A stretch of 64,000 bases of DNA from Sweltsa coloradensis (Eukaryota > Arthropoda > Insecta > Plecoptera > Chloroperlidae): NCBI GenBank assembly GCA_024449915.1, contig JAMZAV010000027.1, positions 1,178,001 to 1,242,000 of the forward strand, read 5' to 3'. The notes under the pieces are model-generated. The model had not been told where the DNA came from, did not search any database, and saw only the letters and a list, made by a program, of their open reading frames with translations. Of the stretch, positions 12,321-23,914 are shown piece by piece. The position numbers and the translations under genes are program-made. Position 1 is the first letter of the stretch. The number at the start of each line of letters is the position of its first letter.

Positions 12321-12968
12321 AGGGGCTAAAAACCCCTAAAATTATTTTTTACCACGTGATCTATAGCACAATACTACACTTTAATGGCCGTTTAAAAAAT
12401 AATATCTTGTAACTGTGATTTAACACGAATTGTTGAATTTTTTTGATCCAGAAATTGGCGAAAATTGGTGTTTTGGAAAATTTCCTAAATCGGCTTTAAC
12501 CTGCTTCTTTTTTTGTCCACATAGATACTAGAGCATAGTACCAATCTAAAATACCCCTTTTTAACATCGTGTCTTGAAACTGTGCCCAAATATACCCTCA
12601 AACACGCAAAAATATGCATTCCAAAATCACACCCCATCTTGGTAATCAGCATATTTTGACCAAACTACTTGCCCAAATTACAAAACAAAATATAGAGAAT
12701 TTACAGAAAAGGCTGTCGAGTACGTCAATAATGGCCAATATTTTTTTAGATCAAAATCCTCCAAGGTCACGGGGCATAAAATAAATATCGTCCCCATGTT
12801 ATTTCTTATGGGAGATTTTTGCCAATGGGACCTAGCTCGAAAAATGTCGTGTTTGACAACTTTTTGGGAGGTCATGGTGGCCCCAATAATTTTTCTGTTA
12901 ATTGCTAAATTCATTACTAGTTAGCCTGAATGAAATATATTTTTTGAGTTTAGCGGTTAAATACCCCT
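12321..12968 (+). mobile_element. 648-bp TTAA-flanked non-autonomous element, copy 1
   Basis: It begins AGGGGCTAAAAACCCC and ends AAATACCCCT, so the ends are inverted over AGGGG. TTAA flanks both sides (12317-12320 and 12969-12972). It aligns along its whole length and in the same orientation with 44840-45475. Shared blocks include ATAATACTACACT-like, TAACATCGTGTCTTGAAA, ATATGCATTCCAAAA, GGCTGTCGAGTACGT and TTCTTATGGGAGAT. No intact open frame; function unknown. Confidence 0.85.
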
Positions 12969-13034
12969 TTAAACACTGAGTGCCCACAATTTAATTTACT
13001 TATAAATATATACAGATGGTATTTGACTCGTCTT

Positions 13035-13220
13035 CTTGATTCGCGGGTGTTCGCACTGTCCATACCACTGATTGCTATATTTCCCATTAAAAATATCGAT
13101 CTTTGGTTGGTTATCGCTCACTCGTCGATTGCGTCGGGGCCTGCAGGGTTGGCTTGGTCGCTTTGATTTAAAGTCCCCCACTGAAAATCAGTTATATAAC
13201 TGAGTGGGTAGACTCTAAAT
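13035..13220 (+). mobile_element. Family 1 SINE, 3' half
   Basis: It starts at TTGATTCGCGGGTGTTCGC in the SINE body and runs through the 3' hairpin to AGACTCTAAATGCAA. It is close in sequence to the copies at 23756 and 52092. The head is missing. Confidence 0.85.
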
Positions 13221-14559
13221 GCAAACATAAACTCGGGAAAAAAATTTTTTTTTTTTTTTTACGTGACTACGAGGATCATATTATATAATTATGATTAATA
13301 TAGGAATGGAAATTATTTGATCACAATCAATTCCAAGATATTTTCATTCACCTTGTGTGAAATAGCGCAGCTACTTCTATATTTCATATCCAATATTTAA
13401 TATGAAATCGGAGGTAATTTCAACGTATTTTGCGAGATATTTTACCGCAAACGTTAAATTGAATCTGGTAAAAGAGTAACGACGTTGTAGATATTCGGCT
13501 TTATTCCAAAGTTCAGATTTCAAAATTCCTCCATCTAATTTAGGTTGAATGGGACAGTTGTTTCATTAAACTAAATGAATTAAAATGTGATTTAAGTTTT
13601 CATAACTCACACAAGCGGTGGGAATTGATTTTTAAATTACACATGAAGATAATACATCTGAATTCTGAAAGTTTGCTAAATCTACAATACATGTGTACCA
13701 ACATGTTCCAGGTTCCGAAATATCAGCTAATGTTACACACACAACGTTTCCCTTAGCGTTAGTGAACATCCCCATCCATTCACTGCTGTATTAATCGACC
13801 ATGTTTAAAGAATAACATTGAGTGGACAGTGAATGTAAATCAATAATTTATTTATTTTAAAATTTTCATGAAATCACCTGCAAAACGCCATAGCGTTTAT
13901 CGTGTATAGAATTTTTTTCATATGTACATCCTGTTTTACAACAATTAAGGGTGTGCAACTGAACAATGCAAATCATACTTCTCTAATTATCCCGCTCAAA
14001 ACATTGCTTAAACGAGCTATGAGAATACGTAGTGACTTGCTATATCATAAGTGTATAATTATCATAGATTTAAATTTCCGTACAACGTCAAGGTGATTGA
14101 AAACGGAAAAATGTTGATATTTTTTTAACTTACTTCCGTTATCAGATTTTTCTTTCTTTATATTTTTGGAATATTTTATATTGTTATTCTATTTAAATTC
14201 ATACAAGTGTTGTGCACCTACTGGTACTAATCTATGCACCCACTTTTACTTGTAAACCCTGAGAGACATAAGCAGCTTGAATATAAACTGTCCGGAGGCA
14301 CAATTCAGAGCCTCTACCATTGCACTTTTATGGTTCTGGCATTATTACTATAATTTATTTTACCCCAAAAGATAAAACCTTCTTCATTGAATTGGAGAAT
14401 TTTTCATAGTAACACTACATGACACATTATTAAACATTGCTAACAAATAGCACCATTAGGAATTTCAGCCGGACACTCAAAAACTCGTAAAAACGTCTTG
14501 ATGATATTTACGATGGACACCATTTCAAGCAAGTGGCCGCGAGAGAATCCGACGACGAC

Positions 14560-14860
14560 TGAATGTGAACTGTTGGGGTCTGAGTTAAGACAGTAAATGT
14601 CCTAAGCAGCTGAGTCTTAAGCAGATGCTAATGACCTTAGAAGGCGGCGCGGCGCGGGACGCTGACGAGGGTCCGGCGGAAGACGCTCACAGAGCTGTAG
14701 TATTTTTAACCTAAGTTTTTCCGAGCGGAAGAGAGTGAAATTACCGAACGAGATGCTAATGAGAAGAAAATTAACACAATTTGATGGAAAGGGGCGGTGA
14801 GAGGCGATATTATTTGCTGTGACTGCAAACTCGTCAAGGCGGTGCTTTTAATTAATTGGA
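14560..14860. other. Unique GC/CpG-rich block in intron, possible regulatory element
   Basis: The stretch is markedly richer in G+C than the intron around it. The core at 14641-14694 is CpG-dense (GGCGGCGCGGCGCGGGACGC). No codon structure, repeat copy or splice frame was seen. Homeodomain-type TTAATTAATTG sequence lies at its right side. An enhancer or conserved non-coding element is possible but not shown. Confidence 0.25.
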
Positions 14861-15924
14861 AAAAATATTATAGTGGGAGAAGGAAAATTAAACATTAATT
14901 TTAATTTTTGCCCGTGAGGGTAGCACTAATTTCAGATATGTCCTTTTAATAACAATTAGGGTATAATTTCTGTACAAACGTCGAATGGCGAACAAAATAA
15001 TTGGTGTGTGATCATGATCATATAATTACCATAAAAGGCTAATCACAATAAACAAAACCAAATCGTTCGGGCGTATTATCATTGTTTTCATATACTTAAC
15101 ATGCCATGGCACACGGCAGTACATGAAGTTTTAATTAATATTTGACTTGTTATGTTTAACTATTTCCCGCTTACCACTGCATTGTGGTATCTAGTATTGT
15201 GGTAATCTAAAATTGCCCGAGGTTGACATGTGTGCGTTATACAAGCAGACCTCCATTTGAAATGTTATTTGTTGATCCTTATTAACAAACTGGTTACTCA
15301 AACATGACCAGGGCATCAAATCGGGCGAAGGAGAGTGGGAAGCCAGAAAATAGTACGCGTTAAACATGGACGTTTAAAGTGGTGTTTGATAATGGAAACC
15401 AGTTTGGTTAATTTACCTAGATGCCTGTTTTTTTTCTAACGTATTAATTAATTAAGGAAAAAGTAAGGAAAGTATACATACACATGATTAAGCTTTGTAG
15501 ATATAGGTTTAAAATCTATCGACTAGAAGAAATAATTTCCTTGTAACACAATACAATGTATCCCACGTGTTTTTCCCCAGCATATCTTCTTCTTTCAAAG
15601 TAATACAATAAGGATTTTAGTTTAGTTTTAGGCTTAATTTGTATGTGCAACCACACATGGTTAAGGCGCACGCCTGCGTTAAGGAAATAATGTATGGACA
15701 CAATCTGTATAAAACGTACCCCCGGCTTGGAATCGAAAAAGAGTTTGTCTTGTGGATCCAATTACATGGAATGACAGAGTGTTCTATCGGTAACATTGAG
15801 TAAAGCCGGTTCAATACACCGGTTAGATTACACTGGTTGGATAACATAATGTAACAGTTCATTCACCAGATAATAAATAAATACAAAATAAATTCGTATC
15901 GAAAGTCAAACTACACATTATAAT

Positions 15925-16032
15925 CACAGAACTGATAACATTGTAGACTTCAATTTAAAGCGTACCGAGCCAACCATGTCGTCACATACATCGACGAGCA
16001 AATAACTGCTAAACAGATATCACTATTTATAA
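15925..16032 (-). mobile_element. Old, decayed family 1 SINE fragment
   Basis: The minus-strand order of family landmarks is kept: AACTGATAAC, then TTTAAAGCGTACCGAGCCAA, CCATGTCG, CATCGACGAGCAAATAAC and AACAGATATC. Many substitutions are present, so it is an old insertion. Confidence 0.6.
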
Positions 16033-18174
16033 GATTATATCAAGTACTGACCAACAGGTTAGGTATGATTAACCCACGGGCGAGAATCAATAGGTTAATT
16101 CAAATCTAATTTATACAGTTTTTATATGGTTCGTTTACGGCTATAGTGCGGCTCCAGATTCCGTTCACCGTTTACACATTCCCAATCCAAGTAATGATGT
16201 TCACATCATCATTATCAACACATCATGCTAAACTGCAGATAGTTACTATTTAATATTAAAATATGCAATTGATAACTAACACTAATGAAATCAAAGATTG
16301 CATTATGTCATTTCATTTCATTTATTGTTCATCATACATCATAAAATATATGACTAATTTCGTCATTTTTCAACAATATACATTAAAATATATTTTTATC
16401 ACAATTATTAATACATCAGTCCATAGAATCAGACACTTTATAGAATGCAAGCGATGAAACGAGTCAATTTTCTTAATATCAGTCGGTACCTTATTTACAA
16501 TCTTTCACATTTAATCTTTGGGCTTCGTTTAAAAACACCTAAATTATATTTCACTGTGTGAACATCTTTCTGTCGTCTGGTATTATTACTAATATAACTT
16601 TCACCAGTCAACGCAAATGCATAATGCAATATTTTGAGGTAAAACATTGTATTTGTCAAGTCACCGTTTCCTGAAGAGATAATGTGAAATTTTAATTTTA
16701 ACTCATTTTCGAAAGTTTATATCAATGTGAATGTGGATTATAGGCTAAGTAGTTCGTATTGTTTTATGTTGCTCGTTCTTAGGATTCCAGGTTGAGGCTG
16801 AAATGTTTAAGTTTGTGACACCTGAATAAATTATTTTATTTTTCATTTAAATGTGTCATCAGCACTTAAAGTAAAGCATTCGTTTTATTAACTCCACCAC
16901 CGAATATTATTAAATTTTCAAGTTATAGCAGACTATGATACATTTAAACCATTTGATTTAATATAGTTAGATACATACTTACTTACACGTGTGATATTCA
17001 ACAAAGGAAATGTGTGTCGTTCAGTACCAGTTGTGAGTAGGGGGTGATATTAGAATCTGATATCTTGGTATATTACGTAAAAACTTTTTAGATAATGTAT
17101 TGTGATAATATATAAAACCTCAAAACCACTGAATATCTGGTCATGTTACTGAACAGCCATTTATTGTTAATACAAATTGGTACACATATATTATGATATA
17201 TTATTTTGTGTGGTCCGTCTTCTCGACAACTGAAGCATGAAAACACATTTTAAATGCAGTTTATCTTATTTTATATCACCATTTGTTTTTATTGAAGAAT
17301 TTCTGTTCACGTACTATCGCTATAAATAAAAACACCGTTGAAAAATGTCTCACAATTTCAAAACAATGATCAAAGGAATTCTGTGTATTATTCTGCGCCA
17401 TGAATTTGATCTTTACGTATATTAATGAAGACATTGTGTAAATTTTAAGGTGTTTTTTTCTTCGGTGTATTGTGTCGATAGAAGATTAAAGAAACATGAA
17501 ACAAAATAGTTTATTTTTAATTCAACGGCTACATTATCATATTCAGTTATAAAATGGGATATACAAGGGTAGGCAATTTATAAACCCAAGATAACATTAA
17601 TGCATAGGGAATAACAAACAATTATTAAACAAATTTCCATTTAATATTAATATAACGGCATAGACGATAATAAAATCTCTGTGATAACAAATTTTTAAAA
17701 AATATTTAAAAAATTAGAAAATTTATCAACATTGCTTGGTTATATCTAAAAATCTGTAGATTTTAATTATGAGTAAATTTTAACATCTGAGCAATAGCCT
17801 GTTGTGAGTGTTTCTAGTTAATTTTGCTTTCAACATCTACCAACTCAGTCCGGCGTGTACAAACTGTACGTCGTTCATGTCAGGACCTATTTCAGTCTAA
17901 ATAAAAAGTCCTGTGACAAAGTTGTCAAAAATGTCAGCCACTTGCTTGAGTGAGGTAGGCACGCTTCACCCTCAAGCCCACCGAATTTTAATTGAAAATA
18001 TTCACGACGACCATGTCACTGTGTTGGTCTCATTTTATTTTATATTCGGACATTTCGTGTTTATTCTACTCAAGTGGACAGGTTACGTGTCAAGAGGAGA
18101 AAAAAGCACAACACACCCTCTGAATTACTTCTCATGTCTCGAAGAGTAAAATACATGTGACTTGTTTTTTTCAG

Positions 18175-18305
18175 ATATGCCCGTGGTGTCTCTAAAGATG
18201 GGCTCAAGTCTCAATCCCGAGGACATCAAAGAGGGTGATGACGTATATTTCGAGTGCAACATCCTGTCCAATCCCAAGGCCTACAAACTCGCTTGGTTCC
18301 ACAAG
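18175..18305 (+). CDS. Sidestep-family receptor, exon coding the first half of the next Ig domain
   Basis: Internal exon of 131 bases. It begins after a strong TTTTTTTCAG acceptor and ends at donor GTACGA. It completes the codon split by the 5' intron (phase 1) and leaves in phase 0. The peptide runs YMPVVSLKMGSSLNPEDIKE then GDDVYFECNILSNP and AYKLAWFHK. EGDDVYFEC carries the B-strand cysteine of a C2-type Ig domain, and AWFHK holds the core tryptophan of the C strand. The PVVSL-x-GSSLNP-x-DIKEGDDVYFEC pattern is a close match to the Side family and is the best single identifier in this gene. The second half of the domain is in the exon at 23218. No frame defect is seen here. Confidence 0.93.
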
Positions 18306-19197
18306 GTACGAACTATAGGTTACTTCTTAATGTGTACTATAAAACTTCGAAAATTTACCACAATAATTTAGGCCAACTGCTAAAGTGATACGTAACTCTT
18401 TTTTATCAAAATTGGAGAGGGGGTATCATATAACTACAATCTTATGCATGAGAACAGTAACGAGGTAAATACAAAATTGCAAATCACGAGTGAATTTTAT
18501 TAAATTGATTAATACTTGTAAATCTTCAGTTTTGTTACTATATCGATTAAAAAAATATTACCAAACATATTTATCCCCTTATAATTAATTTGTTGCGGTT
18601 CTCATGCCTAATTTGACGATATAATCAATGAGTGGACAATAAGAATATTACCCTGGTACCACAATGGTAAATGACTGTTATGCGCATGTAAGTACATGCC
18701 TGTAAGTTTCAAAACACCCAAGGCCTAAAAGGGATTAAACAAATGCATTGGTTATCAGGTGATAAGTCGACCAGCGCCTGATTGTGCCTAATTATTACAA
18801 GTTATCAATGGAGAGTGAATTATTACGAAATAAACGTCATAAACTGTTTCTCTTTTCCTCTTGAAGGCATGGTTAGTCTGTTTCATTCAAACTTACAGCA
18901 ATTAATTACTGGCATTTACTTCTTCTCATTGTAACCTACTCCTTATATTTTATGTACAGTATGTATTAAATCAATTTATTACACCCAAATAGCGACGGTT
19001 ATGATAACAGATAAGCTGTTTAAGATGGGTGCAACTACGTTTATTTTCATGAATGAACATTGAACAATGGGTTTTTGTAAAACAGCCAAAAACTGACACA
19101 AAACCGAGGCACAATGTCATTTCATTTATATTACTGAAAAATGAAAGTAGAATACAAAATTTAATTTTGTTCAGTAAATTTATTTTTATTACATAGC

Positions 19198-19311
19198 ATA
19201 CCTTTATCAACAACCATAATTTGAGGGAAAATTGCTTTCTCTTTTAATTTTCGTATACCTTTATCAACAACCATAATTTGAGGGAAAATTGCTTTCTCTT
19301 TTAATTTTCGT
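19198..19311. repeat. 57-bp perfect tandem duplication
   Basis: Two adjacent identical 57-base units; CCTTTATCAACAACC recurs at 19201 and 19258. No difference was seen, so the duplication is young or is an assembly artefact. Confidence 0.95.
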
Positions 19312-20798
19312 ATAGCAGCCGCTGGAATAAAGCTCGTATTTATACCATCTTACAACAAAAGTTGTGCTTCAAAAGTTATCTTTGATATTCATTTTTCATT
19401 TTTATCTACGTGTACTGTCACAATTTTAACAAAATCACTGACAGAATTAAATTTACATTTTCCTGGAAGTACTTTGTTATTTAAATATAGTGACTGATTA
19501 TAACGTTAAAATATATTAAAACTCTGCCGCTGAACGTGTATTCTAAAATTTTCTTGTTCTACAATACCTACAGTACTTACAATACTAGCAATTTTATTAA
19601 TACTAAAATTAAAATATAACTGTGTAGATTCCAATTTTTGCTAGACTTTGTATTATATTATTTCGAACTGCATTTTTTTTTCATTCGTCAGTCAAGATAC
19701 TATTGCTCCCGTTCTCAATCTAACCTAAGTGTGTTTAATTACTATTTATTACTTAGGATTTGTAAAACCACCATTGTTAAAAGCAATCGTTCTAGGAATT
19801 CATACTACGTATGGCGTACACGATTTCAAAATAACATTCACCCATATTCAACATAGCTTATATTCGCTTTAAAAGTAACCAGCTAAATGGCATAAGGTTC
19901 AACCAAATACTAGAGAAATATTACATAAAAGCTGATGGAATACTTGAAATAAAACTCCACATTTTAGCAGATCATTAGTAGAAAATGTTGTACGCAGATT
20001 TGGTCCGTAATATTCGTTGGAGTGTGTTTGATGTGAATCAATGTTTGCGTGGCCAGTCTTAAACAAACGCACCACATCTAAACCTTTGCGTGATGGGCTA
20101 GAATATATTTTGTAAATGATTACTCTCACGAAATTATTTTGTCAAACTAGCAAAAGGATGTATGTGGTAAATTTGTGTTGCTCTAATGAATAAGCTGAAG
20201 AACGGCTGGGTTCAAAAGGAAACCATGAATGAAAATACCGTTGAATGTTTATCAGGAATCGGAGTCGCGTTGATTTGGCTGGATGGAAGATCGGTATACG
20301 TTAGCTAGACAACAAGGATTTGTATACATATTGCGATACGTAGGCCATACTGAATATTACTTGAATAATCAAACGCTTCAGTTCATTAGTCATATTAGTC
20401 GCAATGTTCTCTTCTGCTAATAATTTATGTTCTAAATTAGGTGATTGTAACAATTCTTGAACCTGTTCCTTTACACCATTTCAGACCAAATATATTTTCC
20501 AACCACGGACAGTTGGCTTTAGTCATCGAATTTATTAATTTGTTAACTACTGAAGAAATGCATGCGATTTCATGATGTATAACAATTGACACATTTGTTT
20601 TTAGATCCTCAAAAGAGCTTCTTCGGTCAGGTGTATATAATTTCTTGAGTACTGCGTCTTCATTGCAATTGGGTTATTCTACTTCGAATTTTACTTCAAA
20701 TGAATGTAACAGGAGTTCAATTAATCACTGACTAAAATAAAAATGTACATATTATTTCGTCTACAGACTACACGATACCATATCAATGGACTTAATTT

Positions 20799-21266
20799 AA
20801 AGTTCGTGCCTTGAACCGATCCACAAAACAATTTCCACCAAGAATGGATTAATTGACAAAAGGAATAGCATGAGAATCACCTTTAAGCCGTATTTTCCTT
20901 TGTAACATCGGTGATTAAAGAAAATCAATTCCTTTATCCGTGGCTTTATGATGCACACGTGAGCACACAAAGATAAAGACATTATCGCTAACTTACATTC
21001 ACATTGTACACATCGCTATACATTGTATCGATCTACGGGGAAAACTTAGTAACCCCTGGCGCAGCGCCGAATTGTCTTGACGGTTTTACATTCCGCTGGA
21101 GTCCTGGCGTTTTATTCACTGTCGATCGACAAGTTTTCGTATGACTTAATTATTCTATTTACAAGGTTGTCCCTAGTAATATCCCTAGTAAAAGGAAGAC
21201 CATATATACCTAATTATTCCGCCTGAATACCATCGGATAAGTCGGTCAGTTCAAGGCACGAACTTT
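20799..21266. mobile_element. Non-autonomous DNA element with ~21-bp inverted ends
   Basis: The left end TAAAGTTCGTGCCTTGAAC is matched in inverse by GTTCAAGGCACGAACTTTA on the right. The 468-bp interior is non-coding. Beyond the ends the arms do not pair. The target duplication is unclear. Confidence 0.6.
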
Positions 21267-23217
21267 ACCCAGAAAATGTATTACACCCTCTTGGCAACAC
21301 CATTCGCGTACTATAATAACTATTTACCCCTTCTGAATGAAATTTGAATATTATGTTAGTATTGATGTCATATTAGATGGCAATTCAAGTATCAACGAGC
21401 TAAAGGGAATTAGTTAGGTCGCTTTTGACAGTCGGAAATTCCGCCTAGTAGGTGTGTAATATAGAGATAAAATCCCCAACATCAACAGCTTGCGAGTAGC
21501 CCCTGAGCGGGGGATTACACCATCAGAAGGGGTGCGGTATGGTCGGAAATCTGGACGCTCAATATACCTATGCAACGAGGTTTGTGTAAATTCGGAGTAA
21601 AGCAATAGGGAAGTAGGATTAGTTTTCAAAATATGTGTGAGTATTTGGAATGAACGGATTATGAACGGATTATTAGGAAGGTTAAAAAATAATATAGTCA
21701 TGTTCTTCTATAAACATAATGTTTATCTTCGCGATTTTAAATAAATGTGGGTACATTTGAGAATATTTATTTATGTACAGAGCAATGGTTGAATGTTTTC
21801 GATATTTTAAAAAAGGAAATATTGAGTTTTTGTAAATTATATTTAAAAAATAAAAAAATGTGTTATTATTAAACTGTCATTGTCCATTGAAGCTTTGGTT
21901 GATAGGTTGATTGGTGATGATGGGTATCGACGAAGTTTTATAAGATGTCGCACCAAAACTCAATATAAATTTTATAACACCTTTCATATAACTAAACCAA
22001 TTTTCTACAATATGGAACTAGCGTTAATTCCATAACCTGGATATGTTAACCACATCTAAAAAGAAATAAAATTGTCTTGGGTTCATAATATTACTGTCAA
22101 TATTTGTAACGTGGACAATTTGAATCTGGCTCCCGCCAAACGACTACACAAGGCGCTGTGAAAGTAGTGTGACGTCTTCGTGACCAGAGCGCAGTTTGGC
22201 GCGCACTCAAAAGGAAGCTAGCAGACAGCTCCCCATGGCTCAGCTGTCAGTAGTATTATCGTTTAGATTTCTAGGAAACGTCCCGTTATAAAAGCTACCG
22301 TACCATTTACAAGGGGAAAGTTTAAAGAATCAGCCTTGTCAAAACCACGTTCAGTAATTGTTGTAGCCTACTTAGTAGTACCTAGGCCAGACTTCCCAGT
22401 TGAGGTAAACAAGAGCGACAAGGCGGCTTACGGCGAGCATGCTGCAAACTATTCCTTGCGCTCACGATGACATCATGGCACATTGAGCGTACTGTATACT
22501 TGGGCCGTGGGCATTAAAAACCCCAATAACTTTGTACACCCGTAGTAACCACGGATTTTTTAAAATTATTTATTCCAATTGTGAAGATTAATAACTGTGT
22601 GCTAAAAATAATTTAATGTGGAAAATGTAAATTTACTTTAGATTCACACTTCGTTCATGCGTTATTGTTGAAATCGTTTTACACGTTCGCTTGTAAAACC
22701 ATTAAAAGCTTGACCCAACTCAAATGCGCGCGCTCAAGAGGTTGATGATTTCTGCTAAACGGTTAGCAATATCACTATCAAATGTTGCATGAATGTTAAT
22801 TTGATATCCACACTTGATTTGGAAAAAGATGAGCCATAAAGATCCATTGCGAGACATAGTCCAAAACCTGAAAGAATGGGAAATTACAACCAACCCTTTA
22901 TCTTACGATTCACTAAATTTATCTTAGAGTTCACATTGATTTAAACGTACTATCCAGTATACAAATTTGCGTTAAAAAAGTCTGTACACTTGGAATAAAT
23001 TCCCGACATTGACTAAAACTGAGTTAATTACGGAGATTTCACGATTTTTAAATTCAAAATCAAGGAATTAATTTGTGAATGCGCGTACTGCATGTCATAG
23101 ATTGATTCATTATTAATGTTCGTGTAGTGTGAAATATGATACCAATGTTATTCACCGTTTAGTCGGAAAATCCCGAAAGCTAAGCGCTTTTTAAGTGCAT
23201 TTTGTTTGTGTGTTCAG

Positions 23218-23376
23218 GGCCGCGAGATCCACCATAATGTTACGGCGGGGGTGATACTCAGCGACCAGAGTCTTGTACTGCAGAGCGTGACGCGACACAC
23301 TGCCGGAGACTACACTGCTTCGCCGCCAACACAGAAGGAAAGGGGATGAGCAACCCCGTGGAACTCAAAGTCATGT
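23218..23376 (+). CDS. Sidestep-family receptor, exon coding the second half of the Ig domain; 1-base frameshift
   Basis: Internal exon after acceptor TGTGTTCAG, ending at donor GTGAGT. It starts cleanly, GREIHHNVTAGVILSDQ then SLVLQSVTRHTAGDYT, with an N-glycosylation motif NVT and the DxGxYxC lead-in of an Ig F strand. Just after 23316 one base is missing: the frame shifts and reaches TGA at 23347-23349. In the +1 frame the family sequence resumes at once as AANTEGKGMSNPVELKVM. The lost base removes the conserved F-strand cysteine codon (ACT TGC has become ACTGC). With the base restored the exon is 160 nt, phase 0 in and phase 1 out, which fits the exon at 26637 exactly. A homopolymer (TT to T) sequencing error is the simplest cause; a real inactivating mutation is the alternative. 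Confidence 0.88.
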
Positions 23377-23481
23377 GTGAGTTAAAATACTACAATTATC
23401 TGCTTGCTTTTCTTATACATGGAAGTACTTGGTAAGCCGGCCTTCACTGATCACTGCACTCACCTTTAGTATAGTTGCTCT

Positions 23482-23603
23482 AAAGCTAGTAAGCATATGC
23501 GCGCGGTTTCGGCTGGTCAATGAGCGATCCGTATTTTAAATCGGGGACCGCTGATTGGCTGCAATCCACCCGCCGATGACGTCAGCATCTGCTTACTTGC
23601 TTT
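23482..23603. mobile_element. Small (~120 bp) TIR element
   Basis: AAAGCTAGTAAGCATATGC at the left pairs with GCATCTGCTTACTTGCTTT at the right, with two mismatches. The interior is GC-rich and non-coding. The short length and inverted ends suggest a MITE; no clear target duplication. Confidence 0.4.
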
Positions 23604-23755
23604 GGATCAACTTTATACTTGTACTTTTATGGTGTATGAATCTTAGCCTGATAATTCAATTATTCCGAAATCATAATTTAATCTCTTCCACTCTATGTGT
23701 ATACCTATGCAGCGCTGACTGCTACTTGCATAAACAGAATTTGACTTTTTTTTTT

Positions 23756-23914
23756 TCTATTAAAAATATCGATCTTTGGTTGGTTATCGCTCACTCGTCG
23801 ATTGCGTCGGGGCCTGCAGGGTTGGCTTGGTCGCTTTGATTTAAAGTCCCCCACTGAAAATCAGTTATATAACTGAGTGGGCAGACTCTAAATAAAATTT
23901 ATTTATTTATTTTA
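23756..23914 (+). mobile_element. Family 1 SINE, 3' half, with ATTT-type tail
   Basis: It starts at CTATTAAAAATATCGATC and passes CGTCGATTGCGTCGGGGCCT and the CCCACT/AGTGGG hairpin. It ends AGACTCTAAATAAAATTT followed by several ATTT units. Nearly identical to 13035-13220. Confidence 0.85.

Larger units (their letters stand above)
173..18174 (+). other. Intron (18.0 kb) of the Sidestep-family gene
   Basis: AT-rich intron, phase 1, bounded by GTAAGT and a TTTTTTTCAG acceptor. It holds SINE copies, a nested SINE/MITE, a TTAA-flanked element, a retroelement 3' end and a (TAAC)n run, each listed separately. In 173-2577, 2990-4788, 8200-11089, 13222-14559, 14900-15924 and 16033-18174 I see no gene or recognisable element beyond short A/T runs. 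The open frames there have no conserved motifs. A GC- and CpG-richer block lies near 14560-14860. Confidence 0.85.
18306..23217 (+). other. Intron (4.9 kb) within an Ig domain
   Basis: Phase 0 intron splitting the Ig domain between the tryptophan and the F strand, bounded by GTACGA and TTTGTTTGTGTGTTCAG. It contains a 57-bp tandem duplication and one TIR element (20799-21266). The piece near 22130-22560 is GC-richer and may be an old transposon fragment. In the rest (18306-19197, 19312-20798, 21267-22120, 22570-23217) nothing was recognised. The 95-residue minus-strand frame at 21414-21701 has no family motif. Confidence 0.85.

Noticed and set aside
15651..15740. tRNA-like SINE head (GGTTAAGGCGCACGCCTGCG)
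   Set aside because: It has an A-box-like start, but the B box is too decayed and the copy aligns with no other element here.
21414..21701. 95-residue minus-strand open frame as a gene
   Set aside because: No recognisable domain, no codon bias and an AT-rich start region; likely chance or old repeat.
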